From NCBI RefSeq assembly GCF_023887685.1, contig NZ_JAMWMR010000003.1:248001-312000 (forward strand): a stretch of DNA of 64,000 nucleotides, in the 5' to 3' direction. Positions 52,836 through 64,000 of this stretch are shown here, in pieces. Within the stretch, counting starts at the first letter, position 1. Every line of letters starts with the position of its first letter. Source of the DNA: Streptomyces macrolidinus (GTDB lineage Bacteria > Actinomycetota > Actinomycetes > Streptomycetales > Streptomycetaceae). Position numbers and translations under genes: made by a program. The notes beneath the pieces are model-generated. The model was not told the origin of the DNA and did no database searches. It was given only the letters and a program-made list of their open reading frames with translations.

Positions 52836-53954
52836 CTACTTCTGACGCCGGTAGAACGGCAGCGCCACGACCTCGTACGGCTCGTCGTTGCCGCGGATGT
52901 CCACGCCGACCCCCGGCGTGCCCGGCGCCGCGTGCGCGGCGTCGACGTAGGCCATCGCGATCGGCTTGCCCAGCGTGGGGGAGGGGGCGCCGGAGGTGAC
53001 CTCGCCGACCGCCTCGCCACCGGCGACGACCGCGTACCCGGCCCGCGGCACGCGCCGGCCCTGCGCGACCAGACCGACCAGGACGCGCGGCGGGTTCTGC
53101 TCCGCCCGGGACGCGGCCTCGCGCAGCGCCTCCCGGCCCACGAAGTCGCCCTCCTTGGCGAACTTCACGACCCGGCCGAGCCCGGCGTCGAACGGCGTCA
53201 GCGACGTGGTCAGCTCATGCCCGTACAGCGGCATGCCCGCCTCCAGACGCAGCGTGTCCCGGCAGGACAGCCCGCAGGGGACGAGGCCCGCGGACGCGCC
53301 CGCCTCGGTCAGCGCCTGCCACAGCTTCTCGGCGTCGGACGGCGCCACGAACAGCTCGAAGCCGTCCTCGCCGGTGTACCCGGTGCGCGCGATGAGTGCG
53401 GGGACGCCCGCGACCGTGCCCGGCAGACCCGCGTAGTACTTCAGACCGTCCAGGTCGGCGTCCGTGAGGGACGTGAGGATGCCGGAGGACTCGGGGCCCT
53501 GGATCGCGAGCAGCGCGTACGCGTCCCGGTCGTCGCGCACCTCGGCGTCGAACCCGGCGGACCGCTCCACCAGCGCGTCCAGCACCACCTGGGCGTTGGA
53601 GGCGTTGGCGACGACCATGTACTCCTGCTCCCGCAGCCGGTACACGATCAGGTCGTCGAGGATGCCGCCGTCCTCCCGGCAGATCATCGTGTAGCGGGCC
53701 CGGCCGATCCCCACCGAGGAGAGGTCGCCGACCAGGGCGTAGTCGAGAAGGCGCCCCGCCTGGGGGCCGGTCACGGTGATCTCGCCCATGTGGGAGAGGT
53801 CGAAGAGGCCCGCCTTGGTACGGACGGCGACGTGCTCGTCGCGCTCGGAGCCGTACCGCAGCGGCATGTCCCAGCCTGCGAAGTCGGTCATGGTCGCGCC
53901 GAGCGAACGATGCAGGGCATCGAGCGCGGTACGGCGCAGCGGGCTACTGCTCAT
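52836..53954 (-). CDS. gcvT: Glycine cleavage system T protein (aminomethyltransferase)
   Basis: 372 residues with the folate-binding GCV_T domain (F-D-L-S-H-M-G-E, catalytic Asp in [17 protein letters not shown]) and the C-terminal beta barrel. It releases ammonia and passes the one-carbon unit to tetrahydrofolate. ATG 53954 follows GGGAG. It is the first gene after the glycine riboswitch. Confidence 0.96.
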   Translation of the reverse strand: MSSSPLRRTALDALHRSLGATMTDFAGWDMPLRYGSERDEHVAVRTKAGLFDLSHMGEITVTGPQAGRLLDYALVGDLSSVGIGRARYTMICREDGGILDDLIVYRLREQEYMVVANASNAQVVLDALVERSAGFDAEVRDDRDAYALLAIQGPESSGILTSLTDADLDGLKYYAGLPGTVAGVPALIARTGYTGEDGFELFVAPSDAEKLWQALTEAGASAGLVPCGLSCRDTLRLEAGMPLYGHELTTSLTPFDAGLGRVVKFAKEGDFVGREALREAASRAEQNPPRVLVGLVAQGRRVPRAGYAVVAGGEAVGEVTSGAPSPTLGKPIAMAYVDAAHAAPGTPGVGVDIRGNDEPYEVVALPFYRRQK

Positions 53955-54035
53955 CGGTGCTGCTCCCAGGGATGTGGGCCCCCGCGCGAGCGCATGCCGT
54001 GCGTGGGGGAGGGCGAGGTCGTTCCTCCCCATCTG

Positions 54036-54256
54036 TCATCGGGACCTGAGAGGTTCGCCATGACGGTCGTGCGTCACGCGGCGTCCCGGAGGACGTCGCG
54101 TACGTCATGGCTTGCACCTTGGGTGGAGCCCCTGGCCGGCGGCTCGCTTTTCAGATGTGCCTCGCCCGCGCGGTATCGGGGCCTGAGAGATTCAAGGGAG
54201 GGACTTGCTCCTTCGGCGTCCGGACGCGGATGCGTACCCGGAACTCTCCCGCGCGG
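54036..54256 (-). promoter_or_regulatory. Tandem glycine riboswitch
   Basis: On the minus strand, aptamer 1 (54256-54176) has GCGGGAGAG, then CGCCGAAGGAGCAA and TCTCTCAGGCCCC. Aptamer 2 (about 54172-54036) has GCGGGCGAGG, CACCCAAGGTGCAAG and CCTCTCAGGTCCCGATGACAG. These are the conserved blocks of cooperative two-aptamer glycine sensors. It lies about 80 bp upstream of gcvT and should switch the operon on when glycine is abundant. Apart from promoters, nothing else is seen in the 479-bp gap 53955-54433. Confidence 0.95.
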
Positions 54257-54433
54257 ATTCAAGCGGCCGGTATGCAGTTGGCGCGCACATCATCGCACGC
54301 GCCGCACGATCATGGCAGGGCCGCATCTGTAACCGGGTCGTGGCCGTACGTGCACGAAATCGCGAGGCATCGTGCATTACCTTCTCTTTACGCTCGGCGG
54401 GGACGTTCCTGACCCCAGGGGAGGACGATCACG

Positions 54434-55213
54434 GTGAAGACCGTCATGTCGTACGCGACGACCACGGGTGTCACGGCGCCCGCGCAGCCAGGAGCCGCCC
54501 GCGATGCCCGCGATGCCCACGAGCCGCTGCGGGCGGCCCCGGTCCGGGACCTGCGCGCGCGGGCGGGCCGCAGCCCGCGCGGGCTGACCTTCGCCGCCCG
54601 CGACGTCGTCGTGGTCACCGGACTGCCCGGCAGCGGCAAGTCCACGCTCATGCGGCGCGCCGTACGACCGGACGCGCGCGTCGACTCCCAGGACACCCGC
54701 GACCGTTGGGACGCGCGCCTGGCCCGCTTCCTGCCGTACGCGCTCTACCGCCCGCTCGTCCGCCTCGCCCACTACGCCGGGCTGCGCCGCGCGTTACGCA
54801 CCGGCGCCGCGGTCGTCGTGCACGACTGCGGGACCCAGGCCTGGGTGCGCGGCTGGCTGGCCCGCGAGGCCCGCCGCCGGGGCGGCACGCTCCGGCTGCT
54901 CCTGCTCGACGTCACCCCGGACACGGCCCTGGCGGGCCAGCACGCGCGCGGACGCGGCGTCTCCCGGTACGCGTTCCTGCGCCACCGCCGCGCCAACCGC
55001 CGTCTGCTGCACGCCGTCGAGCGCGGCGACCTCCCGCGCGACTGCGGTTCGGCGGTCCTGCTCGACCGGGCGGCGGCGGACGTCCTGCGCCGCATCGACT
55101 TCGCTCCTGATGCTTCGGACGCTCCAGGCACTGCAGGCACTGCAGGCACTACAGCGACCCCTGATGTTTCCGATGCTCCCGACGACGGTGGGGCGCCGGG
55201 CCGCAGCGGTTAG
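54434..55213 (+). CDS. P-loop kinase-like protein with a TTA codon
   Basis: 259 residues. A single AAA_33/zeta-like nucleotide kinase fold: Walker A G-L-P-G-S-G-K-S-T at 63-71, S-Q-D-T-R-D-R-W, V-V-V-H-D-C-G-T, and an arginine-rich lid region (R-H-R-R-A-N-R-R). The C-terminal 35 residues are low complexity (A/G/T/D). Substrate unknown. GTG 54434 follows GGGGAGG. A TTA leucine codon at 54794 makes translation dependent on bldA. It is divergent from the riboswitch operon. Confidence 0.8.
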   Translation: MKTVMSYATTTGVTAPAQPGAARDARDAHEPLRAAPVRDLRARAGRSPRGLTFAARDVVVVTGLPGSGKSTLMRRAVRPDARVDSQDTRDRWDARLARFLPYALYRPLVRLAHYAGLRRALRTGAAVVVHDCGTQAWVRGWLAREARRRGGTLRLLLLDVTPDTALAGQHARGRGVSRYAFLRHRRANRRLLHAVERGDLPRDCGSAVLLDRAAADVLRRIDFAPDASDAPGTAGTAGTTATPDVSDAPDDGGAPGRSG

Positions 55214-55255
55214 CCTCTTTCACCGGAAACAGTGGTTTACGGCAGGCGGTAGCAG

Positions 55256-56047
55256 ATGGACTTCCCGGCGGACCTTCCCGCGGACTTCCCGGCACAGGCG
55301 CACCCCCATCCGCACGGCGGATGGCCGGGCAACGAGGTGGAGGAGGTGCTCTCCGCCTCCCTCGGCGTCCCCTCGGCCGGTGGCCGGATCGTGGAGGTCC
55401 TCGGCCGCGGCTTCGTCTGGGTGCCCCTGCCGAACGGCGGCGGACCCGACAGTGGCCCCCTCGACCTGCCCACGCTGGAGATCGAGGGCCAGGCCTACGT
55501 CCCCGTCTTCAGCTCCGAGGAGCAGTTCCGCCAAGTCGTCGGCAGCCACGTTTCGTTCACTGTCGCGCCCGCCGTCGAGTTCGCCCGCGGACTGCCCCCG
55601 CAGGTGGGGATCGTGCTCAACCCCGACGGCGTGATCGGGGTGCCGCTGCCGCCCGAGGCGGTGGCCGAGTTGTGCCGCTCCGGGCAGGGCCCGCTGGACG
55701 GGCCCGTGACCGGCGGCCGGGTCCGCCTCTTCGAACCCGACTGGCAGGACGACCCGGTGGACTTCCTCGCCGCCGCCTCGGCCGAGTTCGCCGCGACCGG
55801 CGTGGTACGCACCGCGCGCCGCTGCCTGGCCGCGATCGAGACCGACGACCCCGTGATGTTCATCGGCGTCGAACTCACCTCCGCCGAGGCCGAGACGCAC
55901 AGCCTCCCGCTGGACGCGCTCGGCCGCGCGCTGGGCAAGGTGCCCGTGCCGATGGCCGTGAACGTGGTCTTCCTCGACGTGGCCCAGGACCCGGTGGGGG
56001 AGTGGCTGCGCGAGCGGGTGCGGCCGTTCTACCAGCACGGCTACTGA
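55256..56047 (+). CDS. SseB family protein (enhanced serine sensitivity), copy 1
   Basis: 263 residues. The N-terminal SseB domain includes V-P-V-F-S-S-E-E-Q-F and L-N-P-D-G-V-I-G-V-P-L; the C-terminal SseB_C part includes P-V-M-F-I-G-V-E-L and R-P-F-Y-Q at the end. E. coli SseB overexpression increases serine sensitivity; the biochemical role is unknown. It is close to sdaA and glyA, so a link to serine metabolism is plausible but unproven. Confidence 0.85.
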   Translation: MDFPADLPADFPAQAHPHPHGGWPGNEVEEVLSASLGVPSAGGRIVEVLGRGFVWVPLPNGGGPDSGPLDLPTLEIEGQAYVPVFSSEEQFRQVVGSHVSFTVAPAVEFARGLPPQVGIVLNPDGVIGVPLPPEAVAELCRSGQGPLDGPVTGGRVRLFEPDWQDDPVDFLAAASAEFAATGVVRTARRCLAAIETDDPVMFIGVELTSAEAETHSLPLDALGRALGKVPVPMAVNVVFLDVAQDPVGEWLRERVRPFYQHGY

Positions 56048-56165
56048 CGTCCGCCCGCACCCGGCGCGAGCCGGGGCGCGTGGTTGACGCGTGTCAAGTC
56101 ACTGTCAGACAACGGCCGTAACCTGGTTACATGGGCCGGGGGGAGACGTACGTCCCCGACGAGGC

Positions 56166-56329
56166 TAGGGTCTTTCGTTTGGGTCAGGCCGGATCAGGGA
56201 GCGGGGTCTGGTGCCGTGCATCGCAAGGCGGAGGAGGGCGGCAGGGCGGAGTCCTGCCAACCGACGACAACGCGGCGAGGTGCGGTGCCAGGGCCCGCGA
56301 GCCCGGCCTGACCCAAACGAGAGGCCCTA
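56166..56329. mobile_element. 160-bp IS630/Tc1-type MITE between TA duplications
   Basis: Terminal inverted repeats of about 26 bp (left end GGGTCTTTCGTTTGGGTCAG; right end complementary with two mismatches) are flanked by TA on both sides (CTAG at each junction). The interior has no coding capacity. Size, TA target and long ends fit a non-autonomous IS630-family element. It sits in the 427-bp gap between the two SseB genes (56048-56474), which otherwise holds only the promoter of copy 2. Confidence 0.85.
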
Positions 56330-56474
56330 GGGCCCACGGCGGCACCGCGATGGGGCGCATCGCCTCCCGGCAAGGGAGAATGGCCCGGTCGGGGCGGTTC
56401 GGCCACAGTCCGTGCGCCTCGCGCCGGAGAGATGTGCCGGGGTTGTCAGGTTCGTCATGAAGAGGTGGTAGCGG

Positions 56475-57275
56475 GTGAGCGCGTCGGGCACGGCCGCGGC
56501 CGGTCAGGTCGAGCACATGCTGCGCCAGGTGACACCCGGGCGCTACGACGCCTACGAGGCGCTCCTTCGCGCGCTCGCGACCCCGTCGTCCGGCCAGATC
56601 TGGATGCTGCTCTGGCACGGCCAGGCGGGCTCGCCCGACGCCCAGTACGGCACGATGGAGGTCGGCGGCCACTCCTACGCGCCCTGTGTCACCTCCGCCC
56701 AGGAACTCTCCGCCAGCGGCTGGAACCGCTCGTACGAGGTCGTCGATGGCCTCGACGTGGCGCGCACGCTCTACCCCGACCACTACGGCCTGTGGCTGAA
56801 CCCGCATGCGCCGGGCGGCGGCGTCGGCATCCCCTGGCTGGATCTGCGCCGTATCGCCACGGGCCTGGAGCGCCAGCCCGCCGGACCCCTGCGGCTCACC
56901 GAACCGGCCATCGAGATCCCGCAGTTCTACGCCCTCCTCACGCAGAACGCGCACCGGACGCACGCCGTGCGCTCGCTGCGCCGCGCCTGGGTGCAGCCCA
57001 CGCTCGGCACCCCGTATCTCGCCATCGGCCTGGACGTGTACGACGCGTCGCCGCCCGCCGTCGACTCGGTGCGCGCGATGATGCAGCAGTCCATCGGCGC
57101 CGCCCCCGAGGGGCTGCCCGTCTCGACGGTCGTCATGTCCGACGCGTACGACCCGATCGCGATGTGGCTGCGCGCCCACGCCCGCCCCTTCTACGACCGC
57201 GAGGCCCACGCCGCCCCGACACCGGCCCCGGCGGCGGGCGGCTACGGCTATCCGCCGGTACGCGGCGCGTACTGA
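56475..57275 (+). CDS. SseB family protein (enhanced serine sensitivity), copy 2
   Basis: 266 residues with the same two-part SseB layout as copy 1: L-W-L-N-P-H-A-P-G-G-G-V-G-I-P-W-L in the middle, Y-L-A-I-G-L-D-V-Y, and R-P-F-Y-D-R near the end. A proline/alanine/glycine tail (about 245-266) is added. GTG 56475 follows AGAGGTGG. A MITE separates it from copy 1, so the two may be transcribed separately. Confidence 0.85.
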   Translation: MSASGTAAAGQVEHMLRQVTPGRYDAYEALLRALATPSSGQIWMLLWHGQAGSPDAQYGTMEVGGHSYAPCVTSAQELSASGWNRSYEVVDGLDVARTLYPDHYGLWLNPHAPGGGVGIPWLDLRRIATGLERQPAGPLRLTEPAIEIPQFYALLTQNAHRTHAVRSLRRAWVQPTLGTPYLAIGLDVYDASPPAVDSVRAMMQQSIGAAPEGLPVSTVVMSDAYDPIAMWLRAHARPFYDREAHAAPTPAPAAGGYGYPPVRGAY

Positions 57276-57334
57276 CCTGCCGACCGCAGCTCACTGACTG
57301 TCTCCCGCTGACGCGGCGCCAACTCCCCTTCTGT

Positions 57335-57359
57335 GAAGGCGGATCACCCATCCGCCTTC
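57335..57359 (+). terminator. Terminator after SseB copy 2
   Basis: 10-bp perfect arms GAAGGCGGAT and ATCCGCCTTC with loop CACCC. The rest of the 357-bp gap 57276-57632 must contain the promoter of the oligopeptide-permease operon; no gene is seen there. Confidence 0.75.
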
Positions 57360-57632
57360 TGCGCGCGTAGATAGCGCCCAAAGGTCCATGACTCGCCGGG
57401 TGTGCCCCAATTGGCGTGCGTCCGACCCGCGTTACCCCGTGTCCGGATAACGGAACCCCTCAACCTGCATCACGTTTAGGCATCCATTCACGGTCAAGCC
57501 TGGCCGTTCGTCGCCACCCCGTTGAAGACTCCCCCTTCATAGGGGCTCGCCCCTGTGTACGACGGATCGATTCATGCCGCTACGAGCGGCAAGTGCGTGC
57601 CGGTCACCGCCGGTTGAGAGGGGCCCTGCCAG

Positions 57633-58640
57633 ATGACGGCACCATTGCACGAACCGGCTGCGGAAGCGGCCCCTAGTGCTGCCGAGGAAGCGGCCGAAGC
57701 CGGTACCGCGGCGAAGGCCGTCCAGGGACGTTCCCTGGGACGGATCGCCTGGGAGCGCCTCAAGCGGGACAAGCTCGCCCTCACCGGTGGCGTGCTCGTG
57801 CTCGTCCTCATCCTGGTCGCGCTGCTCGCGCCGGTGATCACGAGCCTCGTCGGGCAGGACCCGGACGCCTACCACGAGAACCTGATCGACCCGCTGTTCG
57901 GTACGCCCAAGGGCTCGATGGGCGGCATCAGCGGTGAGCACCTGCTGGGCGTCGAGCCGGTCAACGGCCGCGACATCTTCGCCCGCATCGTCTACGGCGC
58001 GCAGATCTCCCTGCTCGTGGGCTTCCTGTCCGCCGTGGTCGCCATCGTCCTGGGCACGATCCTCGGCATCCTCGCCGGCTTCTTCGGCGGCTGGGTGGAC
58101 GCGGTCATCAGCCGCGTCATGGACGGCCTGCTCGCCTTCCCCCAGCTGCTGTTCATCATCGCGCTGGTCACCGTCATGCCGAACCAACTGCTCGGCCTGC
58201 AGGGCACGGGCGTACGCGTCTTCGTGATGATCCTGGTCATCGGCTTCTTCGGCTGGCCCTACATCGGGCGCGTGGTGCGCGGCCAGACGCTCTCGCTGCG
58301 GGAACGCGAGTACGTCGAGGCCGCCCGCTCGCTCGGCGCCGGGCGGTTCTACATCCTCTTCAAGGAACTGCTGCCCAACCTCGTGGCGCCCATCATCGTG
58401 TACACGACGATGATGATCCCCACCAACATCCTCACCGAGGCCGCGCTCAGCTTCCTGGGCGTGGGCGTCAAGCCGCCGACGTCCTCCTGGGGACAGATGC
58501 TTTCGACCGCGATGGATTACTACGAGGCGGACCCCATGTACATGGTGGTCCCGGGCGTAGCGATCTTCGTCACCGTGCTTGCCTTCAACCTCTTCGGTGA
58601 TGGCGTGCGCGACGCGCTGGACCCCAAGGGCTCCCGCTGA
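57633..58640 (+). CDS. Oligopeptide ABC transporter permease (DppC/OppC type)
   Basis: 335 residues: an A/E-rich cytoplasmic start (1-35), an OppC_N hydrophobic anchor, and six transmembrane segments with the EAA-type loop Y-V-E-A-A-R-S-L-G-A that contacts the ATPases. It is first in a five-gene operon ordered permease, lipoprotein, permease, ATPase, ATPase, the same order as the bldK locus. I infer di- or oligopeptide uptake. Confidence 0.92.
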   Translation: MTAPLHEPAAEAAPSAAEEAAEAGTAAKAVQGRSLGRIAWERLKRDKLALTGGVLVLVLILVALLAPVITSLVGQDPDAYHENLIDPLFGTPKGSMGGISGEHLLGVEPVNGRDIFARIVYGAQISLLVGFLSAVVAIVLGTILGILAGFFGGWVDAVISRVMDGLLAFPQLLFIIALVTVMPNQLLGLQGTGVRVFVMILVIGFFGWPYIGRVVRGQTLSLREREYVEAARSLGAGRFYILFKELLPNLVAPIIVYTTMMIPTNILTEAALSFLGVGVKPPTSSWGQMLSTAMDYYEADPMYMVVPGVAIFVTVLAFNLFGDGVRDALDPKGSR

Positions 58641-58710
58641 ACTGCTGTATTTCCAGCGACCCGTGGCACATGTGCACGGGGTCTCTCATCAATCCGGAGG
58701 ATCCGAGATC

Positions 58711-60501
58711 GTGACTACCCAACGCACCTCAGGGCGGCGTAAGCAGGCTGCGGCCGCTGCCGCAGTGGTCGCCGCGCTGCTGACCACCGCGGCGTGCGGC
58801 GGAGGCGACGACAGCGACGGCGGCGGTTCGAAGAGCGGCGCGGCCGGCTTCGACGCAGCCAACAACAAGGTCGCCCAGGCCTCGCTGGCCAAGAAGGGCG
58901 GCGAGCTGAAGTTCGCGACGGCGCAGGACGCCGACTCGTGGGACACCACGCGTGGTTACTACGGCATGGCGTGGAACTTCATGCGCTACTACAGCCGTCA
59001 GCTCGTGACCTACAAGACGGTGCCGGGCCAGGAGGGCGCCACCCTCCAGCCCGACCTCGCCACCGACATGGGCAAGGTCTCGGCCGACAAGAAGACGTAC
59101 ACGTTCACCCTGCGTGACGGGATCACCTGGGAGGACGGCAAGCCGATCACCTCCAAGGACGTCAAGTACGGCATCGAGCGCCAGTGGGCCCAGGACGTCC
59201 TCTCCGGCGGTCCGGTCTACCTCCGGGACGTGCTCGACCCCAAGGGCAAGTACAAGGGCCCGTACAAGGACTCCGACAAGGAGCACCTGGGCCTCGACGC
59301 GATCGAGACGCCCGACGACAAGACGGTCGTCTTCCACCTGCCCGAGGCCAACTCGGACTTCCTGCAGATGATCGGGCTCCCCTCGGCGTCCCCGGTCCGC
59401 CAGGACATGGACACCAAGTCGAAGTACGGCCTGCACCCGTTCTCCTCGGGTCCGTACAAGTTCCAGACGTACGAGCCGGGCAAGTCGCTCGTCCTGGTCC
59501 GGAACAACAACTGGAAGGTGTCCTCGGACCCCGTCCGCAAGGCGTACCCGGACAAGATCAGCGTCAAGTACTTCACCAACGCCAACGACATGGACCAGCG
59601 CCTGATCGCGGGCGACTACGACCTGGACCTCAACCAGACCGGTCTGTCGCCGCAGGGCCGCACCGTGGCCCTCAAGCAGCACAAGGCCAACCTGGACAAC
59701 CCGGTCTCCGGCTACATCCGCTACGCGGTCTTCCCGCAGAGCGTGAAGCCGTTCGACAACATCCACTGCCGTAAGGCCGCCATCTACGGCGCGGACCACG
59801 TGTCCCTCCAGACCGCGCGCGGTGGCCCGGTCGCCGGTGGTGACATCGGAACCAACATGCTGCCGCCGTCCGTTCCGGGCTCCGAGGGCCAGAAGTACGA
59901 CCCGTACAAGCTCGCCACCGAGAACAAGAACGGCAACGTCGCCAAGGCCAAGGAAGAGCTGAAGGCCTGCGGCAAGCCGGACGGGTTCGAGACCACCATC
60001 GCGGTCCGTAACAACAAGCCGGTCGAGGTGGCCACCGCCCAGTCGCTCCAGGCGTCGCTGAAGAAGGTCGGCATCAAGGCCCAGATCGACCAGTACGACG
60101 GCTCGCAGACCCCCGGCACCATCGGCAGCCCCTCCAACGTGAAGAAGAAGGGCTACGGCATCATCATCATGGGCTGGGGCCCGGACTTCCCGTCCGTCCA
60201 GGGCTACGGTCTGCCGCTGTGGAACAGCAAGTACATCCTCGACAGCGGTAACAACAACTACGCTCTGATCAAGGACAAGTCGATCGACAAGCTGTTCGAC
60301 GACTACACCAAGGCCACGAGCGAGGCGCAGCAGGCCGAGGTCGCCCAGCAGATCAACCACAAGGTCACGGAGGGCGGTTACTACCTGCCCTTCGTCTTCG
60401 AACGCTTCGTTCAGTGGCGCTCGAGTCGGCTGGCGAACGTGTACTCGACCAACGCGTACAACGCTATGTACGACTTCGTCAACCTGGGTCTGAAGAAGTA
60501 A
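58711..60501 (+). CDS. Oligopeptide-binding lipoprotein (SBP_bac_5)
   Basis: 596 residues. The lipoprotein signal ends L-L-T-T-A-A-C (Cys near 29) and is followed by a D/G/S linker. The SBP_bac_5 domain has L-R-D-G-I-T-W-E-D-G-K-P-I-T-S-K-D-V near 131 and the C-terminal Y-L-P-F-V-F-E-R. It captures peptides outside the membrane. GTG 58711 follows GGAGG. Codon use is strongly optimised (AAG, GTC, ACC), which suggests high expression. It is followed by a stable hairpin. Confidence 0.94.
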   Translation: MTTQRTSGRRKQAAAAAAVVAALLTTAACGGGDDSDGGGSKSGAAGFDAANNKVAQASLAKKGGELKFATAQDADSWDTTRGYYGMAWNFMRYYSRQLVTYKTVPGQEGATLQPDLATDMGKVSADKKTYTFTLRDGITWEDGKPITSKDVKYGIERQWAQDVLSGGPVYLRDVLDPKGKYKGPYKDSDKEHLGLDAIETPDDKTVVFHLPEANSDFLQMIGLPSASPVRQDMDTKSKYGLHPFSSGPYKFQTYEPGKSLVLVRNNNWKVSSDPVRKAYPDKISVKYFTNANDMDQRLIAGDYDLDLNQTGLSPQGRTVALKQHKANLDNPVSGYIRYAVFPQSVKPFDNIHCRKAAIYGADHVSLQTARGGPVAGGDIGTNMLPPSVPGSEGQKYDPYKLATENKNGNVAKAKEELKACGKPDGFETTIAVRNNKPVEVATAQSLQASLKKVGIKAQIDQYDGSQTPGTIGSPSNVKKKGYGIIIMGWGPDFPSVQGYGLPLWNSKYILDSGNNNYALIKDKSIDKLFDDYTKATSEAQQAEVAQQINHKVTEGGYYLPFVFERFVQWRSSRLANVYSTNAYNAMYDFVNLGLKK

Positions 60502-60556
60502 CCCCGGCACACCCGCCGTACGGCACGAAAGGCAGGTGAAGGCCGGCGCGGCGTGA

Positions 60557-60591
60557 CCGCGGACCGCCGGAAGATCTCCGGCGGTCCGCGG
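60557..60591 (+). promoter_or_regulatory. Intraoperonic hairpin between binding-protein and permease genes
   Basis: 15-bp perfect arms CCGCGGACCGCCGGA with loop AGATC and no T run. Such hairpins usually protect or attenuate the transcript so that the binding protein is made in excess over the permease. Confidence 0.75.
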
Positions 60592-60611
60592 TCCGCAGCG
60601 GGCCGTAAGCT

Positions 60612-61606
<995 letters not shown>

Positions 61607-61610
<4 letters not shown>

Positions 61611-62700
61611 CCGAACCCAGCAAGAGCGAGGCCGCCATGGGCGAGCCCACCGCCGCCTCGCCCGCTTCCACCAGCTTCCTCGAAGTACGCGACCTGAAGG
61701 TGCACTTCCCGACCGACGACGGCCTGGTCAAGTCCGTCGACGGGCTCAGCTTCCAGCTCGAGAAGGGCAAGACCCTCGGCATCGTGGGCGAGTCGGGCTC
61801 CGGCAAGTCGGTCACCTCGCTCGGCATCATGGGTCTGCACACCGCCGGTCAGTACGGCAAGCGCAAGGCGCGGATCTCGGGCGAGATCTGGCTGAAGGGC
61901 ACGGAGCTGCTCTCGGCCGACCCCGAGCAGGTCCGCAAGATGCGTGGCCGCGAGATGGCGATGATCTTCCAGGATCCGCTGTCCGCGCTGCACCCGTACT
62001 ACACGATCGGCGCCCAGATCGTGGAGGCGTACCGCATCCACCACGACGTCGACAAGAAGACCGCGCGCAAGCGGGCGGTCGAGATGCTCGACCGGGTGGG
62101 CATCCCGCAGCCGGACAAGCGGGTGGACAGCTACCCGCACGAGTTCTCCGGCGGCATGCGCCAGCGCGCGATGATCGCGATGTCGCTCGTCAACAACCCC
62201 GAACTGCTGATCGCGGACGAGCCGACCACCGCCCTCGACGTCACCGTCCAGGCGCAGATCCTCGACCTGATCCGGGATCTGCAGAAGGAGTTCGGCTCCG
62301 CGGTCATCGTCATCACCCACGACCTGGGCGTCGTTGCCGAACTGGCCGACGACATCCTGGTGATGTACGGCGGACGCTGTGTGGAGCGGGGTCCGGCCGA
62401 GAAGGTGTTCTACGAGCCCCGCCACCCCTACACCTGGGGTCTGCTCGGCTCGATGCCGCGGCTGGACCGCGACCAGCAGGAACGGCTGATCCCGGTCAAG
62501 GGGTCGCCGCCCTCGCTGATCAACATCCCGTCCGGCTGCGCCTTCAACCCGCGCTGCCCGTACGCCGACATCCCCAAGGACAACATCACCCGGACGGTCC
62601 GCCCCGAGCTGACCGAGGTCGGCGGCCGGCACTGGGCCGCCTGCCACATGTCGCAGGAGGAGCGGCAGCGGATCTGGGCCGAAGAGATTGCGCCGAAGCT

Positions 62701-62704
<4 letters not shown>
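61607..62704 (+). CDS. Oligopeptide ABC transporter ATPase (DppD/OppD type)
   Basis: 365 residues; Walker A G-E-S-G-S-G-K-S near 62, signature F-S-G-G-M-R-Q-R, Walker B L-L-I-A-D-E-P. The C-terminal oligo_HPY domain contains the cysteines C-A-F-N-P-R-C-P and W-A-A-C-H that bind an iron-sulfur cluster in this family. It is coupled to both neighbours by ATGA and GTGA overlaps. Confidence 0.95.

Positions 62705-64000
<1,296 letters not shown>

Noticed and set aside
49386..52999. Long plus-strand open frames across sdaA and glyA
   Set aside because: They are antisense to clear, full-length metabolic genes and show low-complexity composition typical of high-GC shadow frames.
58729..60510. A 593-codon open frame opposite the peptide-binding lipoprotein
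   Set aside because: It is the antisense shadow of a strongly codon-biased gene and has no family resemblance or ribosome site.

Overview
The window is high-GC actinobacterial chromosome and almost certainly Streptomyces. The evidence is strong G/C third-position bias, many GTG starts, GTGA/ATGA stop-start overlaps, rare TTA codons, Tat and lipoprotein signals, and families typical of the genus (DUF2127, SseB, MerR/TrxA, a BldK-like oligopeptide permease). From memory, the conserved genes follow roughly the order of a core arm-proximal region of S. coelicolor. Most of the novelty lies in accessory genes inserted between them.

Left part (1-8.2 kb): a secreted RCC1-repeat protein cut by the window edge, a WD40 remnant, a DUF2127 membrane protein coupled to an ASCH-domain protein, and a decayed FxLD-type lanthipeptide locus. 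The FxLD methyltransferase gene has lost its 5' part and abuts a 5'-truncated Clp-N-like gene at about 5168, which looks like a deletion scar. An aldo/keto reductase, an Lrp/AsnC regulator and a MerR-thioredoxin pair follow.

8.3-33 kb: the RNA-polymerase-recycling ATPase HelR, a subtilisin, a DUF1990 protein, two tandem M4 metalloproteases, a probable secreted toxin with an overlapping immunity gene, a heterodimeric ABC exporter with one degenerate ATP site, an ABC-2 transporter with a NarL-type two-component system, an L,D-transpeptidase, an enoyl-CoA hydratase, an anti-sigma-like ATPase, a deacetylase-fold lipoprotein, a YVTN propeller, a secreted ADP-ribosyltransferase of the ScARP (guanine-modifying) type, a GNAT protein and a MerR regulator with a 19-bp-spacer promoter.

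34.7-48.9 kb is the most unusual region. Three large paralogous GT-B-like transferase genes (GT1, GT2, GT3), all on the minus strand, alternate strictly with plus-strand STAND/TPR genes. A further STAND/TPR gene and a GH25 lysozyme lie on the left. Each transferase gene contains a perfect or near-perfect tandem heptanucleotide array (9, 14 and 14 units, each with a different sequence). Seven is not a multiple of three, so gain or loss of a unit shifts the reading frame. I propose that these are slipped-strand contingency (phase-variable) genes, a mechanism not usually associated with Streptomyces.

49-57 kb: a decayed collagen-like gene, then the operon gcvT-gcvH-glyA-sdaA behind a tandem glycine riboswitch. 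Together these genes would cleave glycine, convert glycine to serine, and deaminate serine to pyruvate. Next come a P-loop kinase-like gene with a TTA codon and two SseB genes, with a 160-bp IS630-type MITE between the SseB genes. 57.6-64 kb: a five-gene oligopeptide ABC importer (permease, lipoprotein, permease, two ATPases) that runs off the right edge.
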